From a bacterium (lineage in GTDB: Bacteria > Calescibacteriota > Calescibacteriia > Calescibacteriales > Calescibacteriaceae), in contig JAUQOU010000015.1 in assembly GCA_030550715.1 (NCBI GenBank), positions 1 through 41,613 on the forward strand: a DNA stretch of 41,613 nucleotides, written 5' to 3'. Shown here piece after piece: positions 1 through 9,579 of this stretch. The notes under the pieces are model-generated. The model had not been told where the DNA came from. It worked only from the letters and a program-made list of their open reading frames with translations, and ran no database searches. Within the stretch, counting starts at the first letter, position 1, and the number at the start of each line of letters is the position of its first letter. The translations under genes and the position numbers were made by a program.

Positions 1-148
1 AAATTTTTGGATATAATAAACCGTAAAAAATTTCATGAAGATAAAAATTTTTTCAAGTTTGTTTTCTGCGAGAGAAAAAGAGAAGATTCAGAAGGTAACC
101 TGAAAACATCACAGCAAAAGAATTGAAAGAAACAAGATTTTCAAAAAC

Positions 149-2482
149 TCACTCGGAAATCTCTAAAAAATTTGATAAAGGGATTTTATCTCCCAGCAAA
201 TTGATAGGAGTAGCTTTTTTGAAATATCTGCTCTCAAAAATCAAAGTAGATTCAGGGAAAACAGTCCTCAAAATAAACTTGCCATCTTCAATCTCCTTTA
301 TGCTTAAAACTATGTTATCTTTTACGCTGAGGAGCGAGAATGACTGCATCAAAGAAGTGGTTTCGGCTTTGCCTTCTGTAATATACAGAGGGAAGTAAAA
401 AGAATACGACTCCTTGAAAGAATCAAATTCTCCCAAAGCCCCATCTTTGACAAGAACTTCCGCAATAAACGGTCCATCTTCGCTCATATCTCCCGGAGGA
501 CCCAAAATATCATATTTTTCAAATCTGACATTTCTCCCTAAAAAAACATCAACACCTTTTTCAGAAGTTAATGCGACTCCTTTCCCTCCTTTGAATGACA
601 CCAAAAAGGTTCTCCCATCTTCAAGATATACCTTAAAAAATGTCAGAAAAGGAAGGAAAGTGGGTTTATATATTTTCAGGTTTTCCTGAAACTCAGTAAG
701 TCCCAAATGTGATTCCACGCGCAAAGAAGTTACTCTGCTCTGGAAAGAGAACCTGAGAGTAAGAGAATGCCCTTCTGGTATTGACTCTGCAAAAGCTCTG
801 ATAAAGATTGATTCTCCCAATTTTTCAAAAGTTATTTCTGCTGGAAATGTTCCGAATTCTGAAAACTCTCCCGGAGGAGTTTCAGAACCTATTCTCCATG
901 CGCCACCATCATCTTTCCATAAAATCGCCCTGACATCAAAATCAAGGGGCTTTTCTATTTTCTGCGGTTTATAGACAGAAGAAAAATCCCGTATTATAAA
1001 TCCGAAAGATGGGATATTTTCTCTATCAACACCAAGCGGGTTTATAATTATTTTTTGTCCTACTGCTACTTTTTGGGAGAAAAGCTCGAGAATCTGGTTT
1101 TCAAGTTCGTTTAGTTTCATTTCTATCTCCCAAGACAGCGGTTTTATTTCTTTCTCTTCGGTCTCTTTGTATAATGTTCCAGATCCTGAATCGTGGTTTG
1201 TCAGCATTGCGAGTTTGAACCAGAGATCGTCTATTTTTTCTTTCAAAGCATTTTTAAAATCTGATTTCTTACTTTGAATTAAGCCCAGTTTTTCTGCCAT
1301 AACTATCATGTTCTCACAAGATATGAGACGATATATTGAAGAGAAGAGGAATCTTTTGAGCCAAGTACGTGAGCCGTAATAACCTGTCCAGTAAGGCGCA
1401 AGATGTCCTTCAAATCTTGGAAGATTATCTCTTTCCCTCTCAACAAGAGATATGAAATCTGAAAAAGAAGCAATAGTAAGGTAAGTTCCGGTCATCGGGA
1501 AATATTTTTCATTCCAGTAATCCGCGAATTTCCCAAGTTCCTTTTTTGGTTTTTCAAAGTCCCAACCTATGGGTATAAAAACGAACTTTGAATTAGGTTT
1601 TATTCGTGAAAGATACGATTTAAGTTTTTGAGAAAATGTTTCTTCATCTGCTTTTTCTCCGACACATTCTGAATCTGGATTAATATAGACCTGAGGTGGT
1701 AAATCTAACTTGCAGAAAAAGAATGAGCCGACGCCGTAGAGGTTATGCATAAAGTAGAGAATAACTTCTCCTATTTTTCCTTTCCAGACAACTAGCTGTC
1801 CGAGCCGGAAAAGTTTTTGTCCAGCAGAATCATTTTCAAAATCTGCATCGGTTATTGGTTTTAGATACTTTTCTGTTTTTGTAAAGCCATTTACTCTTGA
1901 AAGTGCGACAGACCTGAAACCAAGCATATATAGCAAATCCGGCGTAGATTCTGGGAATCCGAAAGAGTCAGGGATCCATGCATCTTTGGGAATTGGCAAA
2001 CCAAACTTCTTGAGCCATTTCCTGCCAGATATGTAATTGCCTATTATTCCATCTGTTGGAACAACCAGAAAATCATCTGTGCCTATACCTCCACCTTCTA
2101 TGATTATCTTTCTTTCTTTGAGAAAATTTAAAAATCTTTCTTTGAGTTCTGGTTCTTTTGATATGAATTTATTTATCCAGAATATTTCAGCGAAAAACAC
2201 GTTGTGTTTTTGATGTTCTTCAATGAAATCAAGAGCGGAGATAAAGATATTTTTAACCATTTTCTGGTAGTATTCTTCTGATGTATATACCCATGAGATG
2301 TCAAGGTGGCTTGACTGCCCTAAAATCACAACAGTTTTCGCATCCTCTGGGTAATCTATTAATTTTCTGCTTTCCATCCTTCCCCCACAATAAGATAAAA
2401 GTAAAATAAGCACTGCTATCTTGAGAAAAAAGCTGAGCTGAAAGTTAAAAATCTTCACAGTATACCCTGATAATTTTTCCAT
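149..2482 (-). CDS. Glycoside hydrolase family 38 (alpha-mannosidase-like), predicted lipoprotein
   Basis: A 777-residue protein resembling GH38 retaining alpha-mannosidases, which use one zinc ion and an aspartate nucleophile. Visible family landmarks are SHLDISW with H59 and D61 (zinc ligands), WIPDSFGFP with D172 (expected nucleophile), a YxGxxxSRxxLK-type segment near residues 366-376, and NHDSGSGT with H430 and D431 (the family's HD..SGT zinc motif). The FGHS found in many members reads FGFP here. The N-terminus has a hydrophobic stretch (residues 17-31) ending in LSYC, so a lipid-anchored, externally acting enzyme is inferred. ATG start; no Shine-Dalgarno, but a TATACT hexamer lies 10 bases upstream (2493-2498). 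It is separated by 79 bases from the small gene upstream. The family is clear from motifs; substrate is unknown. Confidence 0.85.
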   Translation of the reverse strand: MEKLSGYTVKIFNFQLSFFLKIAVLILLLSYCGGRMESRKLIDYPEDAKTVVILGQSSHLDISWVYTSEEYYQKMVKNIFISALDFIEEHQKHNVFFAEIFWINKFISKEPELKERFLNFLKERKIIIEGGGIGTDDFLVVPTDGIIGNYISGRKWLKKFGLPIPKDAWIPDSFGFPESTPDLLYMLGFRSVALSRVNGFTKTEKYLKPITDADFENDSAGQKLFRLGQLVVWKGKIGEVILYFMHNLYGVGSFFFCKLDLPPQVYINPDSECVGEKADEETFSQKLKSYLSRIKPNSKFVFIPIGWDFEKPKKELGKFADYWNEKYFPMTGTYLTIASFSDFISLVERERDNLPRFEGHLAPYWTGYYGSRTWLKRFLFSSIYRLISCENMIVMAEKLGLIQSKKSDFKNALKEKIDDLWFKLAMLTNHDSGSGTLYKETEEKEIKPLSWEIEMKLNELENQILELFSQKVAVGQKIIINPLGVDRENIPSFGFIIRDFSSVYKPQKIEKPLDFDVRAILWKDDGGAWRIGSETPPGEFSEFGTFPAEITFEKLGESIFIRAFAESIPEGHSLTLRFSFQSRVTSLRVESHLGLTEFQENLKIYKPTFLPFLTFFKVYLEDGRTFLVSFKGGKGVALTSEKGVDVFLGRNVRFEKYDILGPPGDMSEDGPFIAEVLVKDGALGEFDSFKESYSFYFPLYITEGKAETTSLMQSFSLLSVKDNIVLSIKEIEDGKFILRTVFPESTLIFESRYFKKATPINLLGDKIPLSNFLEISE

Positions 2483-2561
2483 TCAAATATCAAGTATATT
2501 TTAATTTTTATTCTTGTTTTTTAACTCGCAAATCAGAAGGATTTTGCTAAATGTAATTTTT

Positions 2562-2909
2562 TCACTGCTGATATGGTGGGGGACAGACCTGAGGAGTTAA
2601 TCCAGACGGCATAGTTTGTGAAAAAGGATAAACCTTAGGGTTGCTATCATCGCAATCTCCATATGTTAATATAAGTTCATCAGCAGTATAATATCCTTCC
2701 TGTTTTATGCAAGATGTTATACCATCTGAGAATTTATCACCGTCAAAATCTTTGTAATAAACAACCGGGCAATCCTTTATGGTATTCCCACCTTCTTTTA
2801 CCGCAATCTTATCACATCTAAAAACGAAAAAAACGAGGAAGCAAACCGAAATTGAAAGAACAAAATTAATATATCTCAAAGCTGAAAGTATTTTTAAGTA
2901 AATAAACAC
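2562..2909 (-). CDS. Short exported protein with a MopE-type metal-binding motif
   Basis: A 115-residue protein with an N-terminal hydrophobic segment (about residues 14-30) followed by FRC, possibly a poor lipobox. The mature part has YYKDFDGDKFSD followed by GDCDDSNPKVYP. This Asp-rich pair is the pattern of the MopE copper/calcium-binding repeat (DxDGDxxGD ... DCDDxNPxVyPG) found in many secreted proteins. Only one repeat is present, followed by a short Pro-rich tail. The start is GTG; no in-frame ATG is available upstream before a stop. It could be cotranscribed with the GH38 gene (79-base gap). Role unknown; a small secreted metal-binding lipoprotein is the most that can be said. Confidence 0.6.
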   Translation of the reverse strand: MFIYLKILSALRYINFVLSISVCFLVFFVFRCDKIAVKEGGNTIKDCPVVYYKDFDGDKFSDGITSCIKQEGYYTADELILTYGDCDDSNPKVYPFSQTMPSGLTPQVCPPPYQQ

Positions 2910-2997
2910 AATACTTTACAACATAAAATTTAAATTCCTTTGTTTTGTATTGACCCTTCAACAAAACTTATAAGAACAAAAATCAAAAGAGAAATTT

Positions 2998-3003
2998 TAA
3001 AAT
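2998..3003 (+). promoter_or_regulatory. Leaderless-type -10 box for the acylase gene
   Basis: TAAAAT followed by exactly 7 bases and then the ATG at 3011; no Shine-Dalgarno sequence. This places the expected transcription start at or next to the start codon. An alternative pair, TTGTAT (2945-2950) and TATAAG (2969-2974) with 18-base spacing, would give a leader of about 30 bases. Confidence 0.5.
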
Positions 3004-3010
3004 TTAAAAC

Positions 3011-5983
3011 ATGAAAAAGAGCGAGTTTTTTTCTCTGACATTAAAACTTTTTCTGCTTCCGGTTATTCTCATAAATTCATGCTCACGCGAGAAAAAGGGC
3101 TCATACTCTCTGCAAAATCCTGTCCATGTTATAATAGATAGATGTGGAACTCCTCACATATTTGCTGAAGATGATAAAGATGCTTTTTTTGTCTTCGGAT
3201 ATATTCAGGCACATTTCAGATTGTTTCAGATGGATCTTTCAAGAAGAGAAGCTATGGGAAGACTTGCAGAGATATTCCCAGATCAGCTCACTCAAGATAT
3301 CATCAACAGAATGTTAAGCTTCAAACTGATGGCAGAAATATCAAGAGAGTCGTTTGAGAAAACCGGCATGCTGAAAAAGATTCAAGCTTTCGTAGATGGT
3401 ATAAACAAATACATAGAAGATGCAAAAGCTGGACGAGAATTTGGCGGGATAAAAGCTCAAATTCCCCCTCAATACCAAGCACTAAAAATAGAACCAGAAC
3501 CATTTTATATTGAAGATGTTATAGCTGTTGGTAAAAAGAGAGCTTTTGACCTAGCAGGAGGAGGACTTATAGACCTCGCTTCAAAACTTATGCAACTTGT
3601 CTTCGGAGAAAACTTTGAAGAAAAATTCTCAATATCTTCCATAGAAAAAGTCAGTGTAGTTGATGACTTCCCGAAAACGAGATTATCTCCCTTTGAGAAC
3701 AACGAAAATATAGATCTCCAAGAACTAAAATCAGCAATTGAAAAAATATCGGAAAAGGTCAAAGGTTTAAAGAATTTGCTGTCTCTCAATTCAAATAACT
3801 TTGTCGTATCCGGTAGAATAACAAAATATGGATACCCAATTTTAGAAAATGACCCTCATCTTGCGGTCATATCTCCTTCTACATTCTTTCCATTTCAGAT
3901 AAACTCGCCTCAGTACTCAGGTTTTGGATTCACATTTCCGGGGATACCTATCGCTCTTGTAGGTGGAGGTAAAAATGTATGCTGGGGTGTGACAACAACC
4001 CTAATAGACGCAATGGATATCCTCTTCACTCCAATAATAGAAGAAAACGGAAAGTTTTTCATAATATGGGGTAAGAGAAAGTTAGAGGCGATTCCAAGAG
4101 AAGAAGAAATCTTTTACCTTGAGAACGGAGAAAAAAAATCTAAAAAGATAAAGTTTCTTTTCGTTCCAAATATAGGAATTGTCCTTGACGCAGGAAACAA
4201 AGAGGGATTCTCATCTATAATACCTTATCTTTTTGGTATAGTAGGAGTGCCGGGCGTAGAAGAAAGTATATCAAAAATACTCAAATACGTTTTTACTCTT
4301 GGCATGAATGTTGATAGAAAGGAAGCCGGAAATTTGGGAATAGTTCTGTTGTGGACAGGTTATAAGCCGACGAGCGAGTTTGCTGCTTTTTACGAGGTAC
4401 CATCTGCCGAAGATATTTTCTCAGCAATGATATTCTATAAATTTTTCCAAACTGGAATACAGAACTTCATAGTTGCAGATATAAAAGGGAATATAGGATA
4501 TTTCCCTCACGGTGAAATACCGATAAGACCTTCTGGAACAAAACCTTATCTCCCCGACCTCTCTGAAAATCTTTTCTGGCTCGGGAATATTGAACCCGAC
4601 TTTATTCCAAGAGCGGTAAATCCGCAATCTGGATACATCGTTACTGCAAACAACGATATAGTCGGGACATCGTTTGATAACAATCCTTTAAACGAGAGAT
4701 TCTATCTCGGTCCAGTTTACGATTTCGGATTCAGAGCAAAAAGAATAAGCGAGATGATAGAGGAAAACAGAGGCAAAATAGATAAGCTCGTCGCAGCGAC
4801 AATAATAAACGATGTTACCTCTCCTCTTGCAAGAAGGTTTGTAAAGGTACTTTTAAACTTTGTTTCTGAAAAAGATATTGAAAACCTTGATACCGATGAA
4901 AACAAAAAGGAATTTATGATTTTTATCTTGAACAAGCTGAAAAATTGGAACTTTGAAGAAGATGTGAACTCATTCGAACCACTCGCTTACGAGATGATAA
5001 TGCGAATGTCTTTCTCTAATTTCGCCTGGAAAAACTTCTCAAATAACTATGTGAAATATAAATTCAAAGATATAATTTTCTCAGCTCTGAAAGGGACAGA
5101 TTTAGAGAATTTAGCAGGAGCAATATATGAGATAGGGGCTGAACCGCTGAGCGAAGCTTTGTTTCAACTCTCCTCCGACCCGCAAGTTATTATCCGTTCA
5201 GTTCTGCCAATTCTTCAAGGAGAAAAAGGAACTCTTTGCGATAATAAAGAAGCAAAGAATTTATCAGATGAGAGGTTCATATTTTTAGGAGAAGATATAT
5301 GTCCAAAAGATGAATTTCTTTCCGCAATTTCAAAAACCGCAGATTACCTTATTGAGAATGCAAAAATTTGTAAGAGAAAAGAAGGTGATTTATGTGTAGA
5401 GTTTTTATGTAAAGATGGATTGCCAGAAAACTGTGTCCTCGGGGATTTCTCAGCAAAAAGATTCAACTACATAGCAGATATTCCCGGAAAAGAGAACTTT
5501 GAAGCGAAATATTTTGGGAGCTTATATTTCAGGAAATCAGGAGGAACAGCACTCGTATATGCAAGCGATATTGATACAGTAGAACTAGATAAAAGTAGCA
5601 AGGAGATAGTTTTCAAAAAACCTATTACAGAAAACGAGTTTGTAGCTTTTCTGCAGGGTGAAGGAGGTCAGACACTCAAATATATCTGCGAAGCCAAACC
5701 AGAAGGTGTTGAGATATGGTATGCTATACCAGGGGGAGTTGCAGATGACCCATCTTCTCTATACTTTGCAAACATGATTACCGCCTGGGCTTGTGCAAGA
5801 GAGTGGCTGAAAGGCGTAACACAAGGATACTGCTCTATACCGAAAGATATATTACCAGAAGATAAAGATTATTTCAAAATAGCATTTTCAAAGCTTGAAA
5901 CCGATTTTGAGAAACTCATAAGTTCAGATTACCACACTTCGCCATTATGTAACCAAAGGGAGATTTATCTCATTTTCAGATAG
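3011..5983 (+). CDS. Penicillin acylase family (Ntn-hydrolase) lipoprotein
   Basis: A 990-residue secreted amidohydrolase of the penicillin/acyl-homoserine-lactone acylase family. These are made as one chain and self-cleave in front of a catalytic serine. N-terminal signal with lipobox INSC (C24). The alpha-chain hallmarks follow: RCGTPHIFAEDDKDAFF (44-60), GYIQAHFRLFQMDLSRR (63-79) and GRLAEIF. The predicted nucleophile is S261 in LNSNNFVVSG, followed by the family's PILENDPHL (276-284). The beta-chain oxyanion Asn is visible in GYIVTANND (541-549). The residue before the nucleophile is Asn, where Gly is common. It is longer than usual (about 700-850), with a Cys-rich C-terminal part. Divergent from the MopE-like gene. 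Substrate cannot be read from sequence; lipopeptide, AHL or other amides are all possible. Confidence 0.88.
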   Translation: MKKSEFFSLTLKLFLLPVILINSCSREKKGSYSLQNPVHVIIDRCGTPHIFAEDDKDAFFVFGYIQAHFRLFQMDLSRREAMGRLAEIFPDQLTQDIINRMLSFKLMAEISRESFEKTGMLKKIQAFVDGINKYIEDAKAGREFGGIKAQIPPQYQALKIEPEPFYIEDVIAVGKKRAFDLAGGGLIDLASKLMQLVFGENFEEKFSISSIEKVSVVDDFPKTRLSPFENNENIDLQELKSAIEKISEKVKGLKNLLSLNSNNFVVSGRITKYGYPILENDPHLAVISPSTFFPFQINSPQYSGFGFTFPGIPIALVGGGKNVCWGVTTTLIDAMDILFTPIIEENGKFFIIWGKRKLEAIPREEEIFYLENGEKKSKKIKFLFVPNIGIVLDAGNKEGFSSIIPYLFGIVGVPGVEESISKILKYVFTLGMNVDRKEAGNLGIVLLWTGYKPTSEFAAFYEVPSAEDIFSAMIFYKFFQTGIQNFIVADIKGNIGYFPHGEIPIRPSGTKPYLPDLSENLFWLGNIEPDFIPRAVNPQSGYIVTANNDIVGTSFDNNPLNERFYLGPVYDFGFRAKRISEMIEENRGKIDKLVAATIINDVTSPLARRFVKVLLNFVSEKDIENLDTDENKKEFMIFILNKLKNWNFEEDVNSFEPLAYEMIMRMSFSNFAWKNFSNNYVKYKFKDIIFSALKGTDLENLAGAIYEIGAEPLSEALFQLSSDPQVIIRSVLPILQGEKGTLCDNKEAKNLSDERFIFLGEDICPKDEFLSAISKTADYLIENAKICKRKEGDLCVEFLCKDGLPENCVLGDFSAKRFNYIADIPGKENFEAKYFGSLYFRKSGGTALVYASDIDTVELDKSSKEIVFKKPITENEFVAFLQGEGGQTLKYICEAKPEGVEIWYAIPGGVADDPSSLYFANMITAWACAREWLKGVTQGYCSIPKDILPEDKDYFKIAFSKLETDFEKLISSDYHTSPLCNQREIYLIFR

Positions 5984-5998
5984 AAAATAAAATTTTAA

Positions 5999-6274
5999 TC
6001 AGTATTTTATCTCAAAACTCTTGAAAGTTCCCTGATATGGTAAAAATTCATACTCAATCTTTTCAACTCTTGCTGATGAAGGTCCTCTTTTAGCCCATTG
6101 AACGAGTTCTTCTAATTTTTCTTTTTCACCTTCTGCTAATATTTCAACTTCTCCGGTTTCAAGGTTTCTGACATATCCTGTGAGACCCAATTCTTTCGCC
6201 TTATAGTAAGTGCTTGCTCTGAATCCAACCCCCTGAACTAATCCATAAACCTTTATATATACTCTTGCTTTCAT
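5999..6274 (-). CDS. acyP: Acylphosphatase
   Basis: A 91-residue protein matching the whole small acylphosphatase fold, which hydrolyses acyl-phosphates such as acetyl- and carbamoyl-phosphate in the cytoplasm. The signature VYGLVQGVGFR gives the phosphate-binding loop and R19; GYVRNLETGEVEI supplies the catalytic N37. Length is typical. It follows the GcvH-like gene by 12 bases on the same strand, so they are probably cotranscribed. Its end lies 15 bases from the end of the convergent acylase gene, with no obvious hairpin between. The start is ATG at 6274. Confidence 0.95.
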   Translation of the reverse strand: MKARVYIKVYGLVQGVGFRASTYYKAKELGLTGYVRNLETGEVEILAEGEKEKLEELVQWAKRGPSSARVEKIEYEFLPYQGTFKSFEIKY

Positions 6275-6286
6275 ATAAAAATATTT

Positions 6287-6676
6287 TCAAGTTTCTTCAA
6301 TAAGCTGTTTATACTCTTCTGGCGTAAGAAGAGAAAAAGAAGACAAATCTTGATCCAGCTCTATTTCCATGAGCCACCCCTGATCATATGGGTCATCTAA
6401 AATGATTTCTGGATTTTCAATAACTTCTTTGTTTATTTTCTTTAATTTTCCGGAAACGGGCAGAATTATCTCTATTGAATCATCATCTTTCGTTATTATC
6501 TCTCCCACAACATCTCCTACATACAGTATAGAATTTTCATCACCATCTATGGTTATCTTTTCTATATCTTTATCTGATATAAGGTATTCAGTTATTCCTA
6601 CAAGGACTGTATTTTTACCTTTTGGCATTACCCATAAATGATCTTCTGAGTAGAATATTTTCTTTGATTTTTTCAT
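6287..6676 (-). CDS. GcvH-like (glycine cleavage H-protein family) lipoyl-domain protein, atypical lipoylation site
   Basis: A 129-residue GcvH-fold protein. KIFYSEDHLWVM matches the KYSxEHEWV start of H-proteins, and PVSGKLKKIN, EIILDDPYDQGWLMEI and LTPEEYKQLIEE match the C-terminal half. H-protein normally carries lipoate on the Lys of ESVKA. Here that region reads GEIITKDDDSIEIILP, with no ESVKA; only one Lys (about residue 63) lies near the expected place, in an acidic setting. It may be a lipoate-free paralogue or a carrier with a changed site. No gcvT or gcvP is in the window. Start chosen at ATG 6676 because GGAGG lies 8 bases upstream; a longer frame from TTG 6706 would include the ribosome-binding site as coding sequence. 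Confidence 0.8.
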   Translation of the reverse strand: MKKSKKIFYSEDHLWVMPKGKNTVLVGITEYLISDKDIEKITIDGDENSILYVGDVVGEIITKDDDSIEIILPVSGKLKKINKEVIENPEIILDDPYDQGWLMEIELDQDLSSFSLLTPEEYKQLIEET

Positions 6677-6684
6677 AATCACAT

Positions 6685-6689
6685 CCTCC
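6685..6689 (-). promoter_or_regulatory. Ribosome-binding site deciding the GcvH-like start
   Basis: GGAGG on the minus strand with 8 bases to ATG 6676. It supports the shorter start over TTG at 6706, and is one of the few clear Shine-Dalgarno sequences in the window. Confidence 0.8.
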
Positions 6690-6857
6690 GTTCCTCTAAT
6701 ATTCAAAAATCTTCAGAAAAATTAAGATTTGGTCAAAATAGATTTTCTTTTTAATTTTTGTATCCAAAAAAATTTTTTTCAAAAAATCTTGGTTTTTGTT
6801 AATATTTTATTTTCCATTTTGATTTTGTAAAATATAAAAAATTTTCTGAATATGCAA

Positions 6858-6866
6858 TAATATAAT
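6858..6866 (+). promoter_or_regulatory. Leaderless-type -10 box for secG
   Basis: Overlapping hexamers TAATAT (6858-6863, 7 bases from ATG) and TATAAT (6861-6866, 4 bases from ATG). There is no Shine-Dalgarno and no clear -35 box in the AT-rich stretch upstream. The 7-base spacing matches that at other genes here. Confidence 0.5.
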
Positions 6867-6870
6867 CTTC

Positions 6871-7167
6871 ATGATAGTGATTTTGTGGATACTTGAAATA
6901 ATAGTTGGAATTTTGCTTGTTATATCTGTTCTTCTGCAGGTTCGGGGTGGAGATGCAGGAGCTTTTTTTGGTGGGACCCAATCTATCTTCGGTCCAAGAG
7001 GGCCTACTACAATTTTGGAGAAAATGACCTATGGTCTCATAGGCGCCTTTTTCATCATAACTCTGCTCATATCTAAACTCTCAAGCTCAGAAAGAATAGC
7101 TCCAACTCAAGAAATTCCTTCTGCACCTTCCCCCGAAGAAGTATTGCCAGAATCTGTCACAAAATAG
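6871..7167 (+). CDS. secG: Protein translocase subunit SecG
   Basis: A 98-residue membrane protein with two transmembrane segments (about residues 3-22 and 52-68). They are joined by the SecG signature loop LLQVRGGDAGAFFGG followed by FGPRGP. SecG sits beside SecYE in the inner membrane and helps SecA-driven export. The tail (about 70-98) is hydrophilic and Pro/Glu-rich, as usual. The gene stands alone, divergent from the GcvH-like/acyP pair, and ends 22 bases before the convergent GtrA-like gene. Length and loop are typical, so the assignment is firm. Confidence 0.93.
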   Translation: MIVILWILEIIVGILLVISVLLQVRGGDAGAFFGGTQSIFGPRGPTTILEKMTYGLIGAFFIITLLISKLSSSERIAPTQEIPSAPSPEEVLPESVTK

Positions 7168-7189
7168 AAATAAAATTACACCAAGATTT

Positions 7190-7669
7190 TTATCTGAAAA
7201 TAAATTTCCTTGAAATCATAAAACTTATAAAACCCACAATAACAGAAGTCGTAAGTTGAGAGATAACCTTAGGTATATGCAATACTTCAACCTGGAAATA
7301 AAGGAGCGAAGAGAAAAGGGGAGTATTGAACACAGAAAGAGCAAAAAATTTCAGATACCTTTTGAGCCCATCATAAGACCTTATCTTGAAGGTTGAGTAA
7401 TTTTTGAAGGTGAATTTTCTGTGTAGTATAAAGTTTTGAGTCATAGCGAAAAAGCCGGCAATAGGACCAGCTATCATATACCAAACTTTCACAACATAAA
7501 CAAGAAATGAAAACAATGCGAGGTTTGAAGTTATTCCCGCTACTCCTACCGAACCATATTTTAGCGCTTGAAATATAAAGTCCCTGTTGAAGAGCTGGAA
7601 AATTTCTGTTTTCTTATGAACCGAATCAGATTTACTCTGTGAAATCTGATTTTCAGGTTCTTGAAACAT
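7190..7669 (-). CDS. GtrA-like family membrane protein
   Basis: A 159-residue protein with four predicted transmembrane segments in the GtrA arrangement. It starts QALKYGSVGVAGITSNLALF (residues 35-54), has the conserved NFILHRKFTF between helices 2 and 3 (about 88-97), and ends SFMISRKFIF. GtrA-family proteins are thought to move lipid-linked sugars or to sit with glycosyltransferases at the inner membrane; exact roles vary. A hydrophilic N-terminal extension of about 30 residues precedes helix 1. No glycosyltransferase gene is adjacent. ATG start without a Shine-Dalgarno; TATAAA lies about 26 bases upstream. Family sure, function open. Confidence 0.85.
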   Translation of the reverse strand: MFQEPENQISQSKSDSVHKKTEIFQLFNRDFIFQALKYGSVGVAGITSNLALFSFLVYVVKVWYMIAGPIAGFFAMTQNFILHRKFTFKNYSTFKIRSYDGLKRYLKFFALSVFNTPLFSSLLYFQVEVLHIPKVISQLTTSVIVGFISFMISRKFIFR

Positions 7670-7726
7670 AAATGAGTTTTTGCACCGTTTTTATAGCTCA
7701 GGTAATCAGAAACAAAGATATGATCA

Positions 7727-9505
7727 TCAAGATGAAGAGAATATTATTGAATCTATTTCGTTAGATGTAAGGGTTTCTTTTTCAAAGAGCATTGACGCAA
7801 GCTTATGAAGTTTATCTATATTTTCTGATATAATGCTCTTTGCCTTCGCATAGCACTGTGAGATTATGTTCATAACTTCTTGATCTAGTTTTCTTGCGGT
7901 TTCTTCGGAAATATCCTCGTGCCTTGCGATCTCTCTTCCCAAAAATATATACTCTTCTTTTGATTTAAAAGCTATTGGTCCAAGAGAACTCATTCCCCAT
8001 TCATAAACCATTTTCCTTGCCAGGTCTGTGGACTTTTCTATATCGTCGGCTGCGCCGGTGGATATTGTTTCAAACACTATTTCCTCGGCTGCTCTACCAC
8101 CGAGCAAAACCGTTATCTTCCTGTAAAGATAATCTCTGTCTATCACATACATATCTTCATCTGGTATCTGAACTGTAACACCTAGGGCTTTTCCTCTTGG
8201 AATTATGCTCACACGCTCAACTTTATCTGGTCCCTGAATTTTCGCAACAAGAGCATGCCCTGCCTCATGGTAAGCTATTTTTTTCTTCTGCTCATCTGTC
8301 AAAAAGAATGTTTTTCTCTCAACCCCCATTATCATCTTATCTCTTGCTCTCATCAGAAGTTCTTCATCAACAAAAGGTTTTTTCTCTCTTATCGCTATTA
8401 TCGCAGCTTCGTTTATCATACTTTCAATATCTGCTCCGGAAAACCCCGGAATTGACCTCGCTATCTTCTCAACATCTATATTCGGGTCAGATTTAACCCT
8501 TTTGAGATGCACTTTGAGTATTTCTATTCTCCCTTTAAGGTCTGGAAGAGAAAAGTATATTTTTCTGTCAAATCTACCGGGACGCAAAAGAGCTGGGTCC
8601 AAAATATCTGGTCTATTTGTAGCTGCTATCACAACTATTGGTTCTCCTCTTGATTCTATTCCATCAAGTTCAACAAGAAGCTGATTTAGAGTTTGCTCTC
8701 TTTCGTCGTGTCCTCCTCCTATTCCCGTTCCTCTTCCTCTTCCTACAGCATCAATTTCATCGATGAAGATTATACAAGGAGCATTTTTTCTCGCTCTCTC
8801 AAAAAGGTCTCTCACACGCGAAGCGCCTACTCCGACAAAAAGTTCTATAAAAGATGAGCCGACCTCATAGAAAAAAGGAACCCCAGCTTCATTCGCTATT
8901 GCCTTTGCAAGAAGTGTCTTTCCAGAACCCGGAGGTCCTATAAATATAACTCCTTTTGGTGGTCTTATACCGAACTCCTTGAACTTATCAGGATTTTTCA
9001 GATAATCAATTATGTCTTTTACTTCCTCCTTCACTTCGTCCAAACCCGCAACATCATCAAAAGTCACTTTATTGTCTTTCCTCGGAACAAAGATCTTCGC
9101 TTTTGACCTTGTAAAAGATATAGCTCTTGAGTTTCCTCTCTCAATTCCCCTTATAAAACTGAAAAGAAGGAAAATTATCAGAAGAGTTGGGACCCAAGCT
9201 ATAAGTAAATCTCTCACCCACGATGTTTTTTCTTCTGGAATTATCGTGACTTTGACATTCTTTTCAGAGAAAGTTTTCAGAAGCTCCCACTCAACGGGAC
9301 CGTAGGTTTTGAAAGCTCTTCCGTCTTTGAATTCTCCGTCTATTCTGTTTCCTTTTACCCTTACCTCTTTTATATTTTCAATATCTTTTATCAGGTCTGT
9401 GAATGAAATAAATTCTACTTTCTGGGATTCCTGTATATCAACTATTGCTCTGTAAAGCAGTATCGCTCCCGTGAAAATAAGTATCCACAAAACAAGATAT
9501 TTCAT
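7727..9505 (-). CDS. ftsH: ATP-dependent zinc metalloprotease FtsH
   Basis: A 592-residue membrane AAA+ protease that extracts and degrades membrane and soluble proteins. The N-terminus has transmembrane helix 1 (about 3-20), a short periplasmic domain, and helix 2 (about 100-118). The AAA domain has Walker A GPPGSGKT (190-197), Walker [10 protein letters not shown] (244-252) and the second region of homology [19 protein letters not shown]. The zinc protease site is HEAGH (413-417). The C-terminal tail is short. A single full-length copy with ATG start; no Shine-Dalgarno is visible. It lies downstream of fliN on the same strand with 74 bases between, so it may be separately transcribed. Confidence 0.97.
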   Translation of the reverse strand: MKYLVLWILIFTGAILLYRAIVDIQESQKVEFISFTDLIKDIENIKEVRVKGNRIDGEFKDGRAFKTYGPVEWELLKTFSEKNVKVTIIPEEKTSWVRDLLIAWVPTLLIIFLLFSFIRGIERGNSRAISFTRSKAKIFVPRKDNKVTFDDVAGLDEVKEEVKDIIDYLKNPDKFKEFGIRPPKGVIFIGPPGSGKTLLAKAIANEAGVPFFYEVGSSFIELFVGVGASRVRDLFERARKNAPCIIFIDEIDAVGRGRGTGIGGGHDEREQTLNQLLVELDGIESRGEPIVVIAATNRPDILDPALLRPGRFDRKIYFSLPDLKGRIEILKVHLKRVKSDPNIDVEKIARSIPGFSGADIESMINEAAIIAIREKKPFVDEELLMRARDKMIMGVERKTFFLTDEQKKKIAYHEAGHALVAKIQGPDKVERVSIIPRGKALGVTVQIPDEDMYVIDRDYLYRKITVLLGGRAAEEIVFETISTGAADDIEKSTDLARKMVYEWGMSSLGPIAFKSKEEYIFLGREIARHEDISEETARKLDQEVMNIISQCYAKAKSIISENIDKLHKLASMLFEKETLTSNEIDSIIFSSS

Positions 9506-9579
9506 ATTTTTTCTTACACTTAAAGTTAATTTAATTTACCATTATTTTGAGATTTTTAGGATAAATTTCTGGTTTGAAT

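Noticed and set aside
1-36. A possible leftward coding start (ATG at 36, MKFFTVYY...) running off the left edge
   Set aside because: Only 12 codons are visible, with no Shine-Dalgarno and no convincing -10 box; chance cannot be excluded. I see nothing else in 1-148.
6676-6706. A longer start (TTG) for the GcvH-like protein
   Set aside because: It would translate through the GGAGG that fits ATG 6676.
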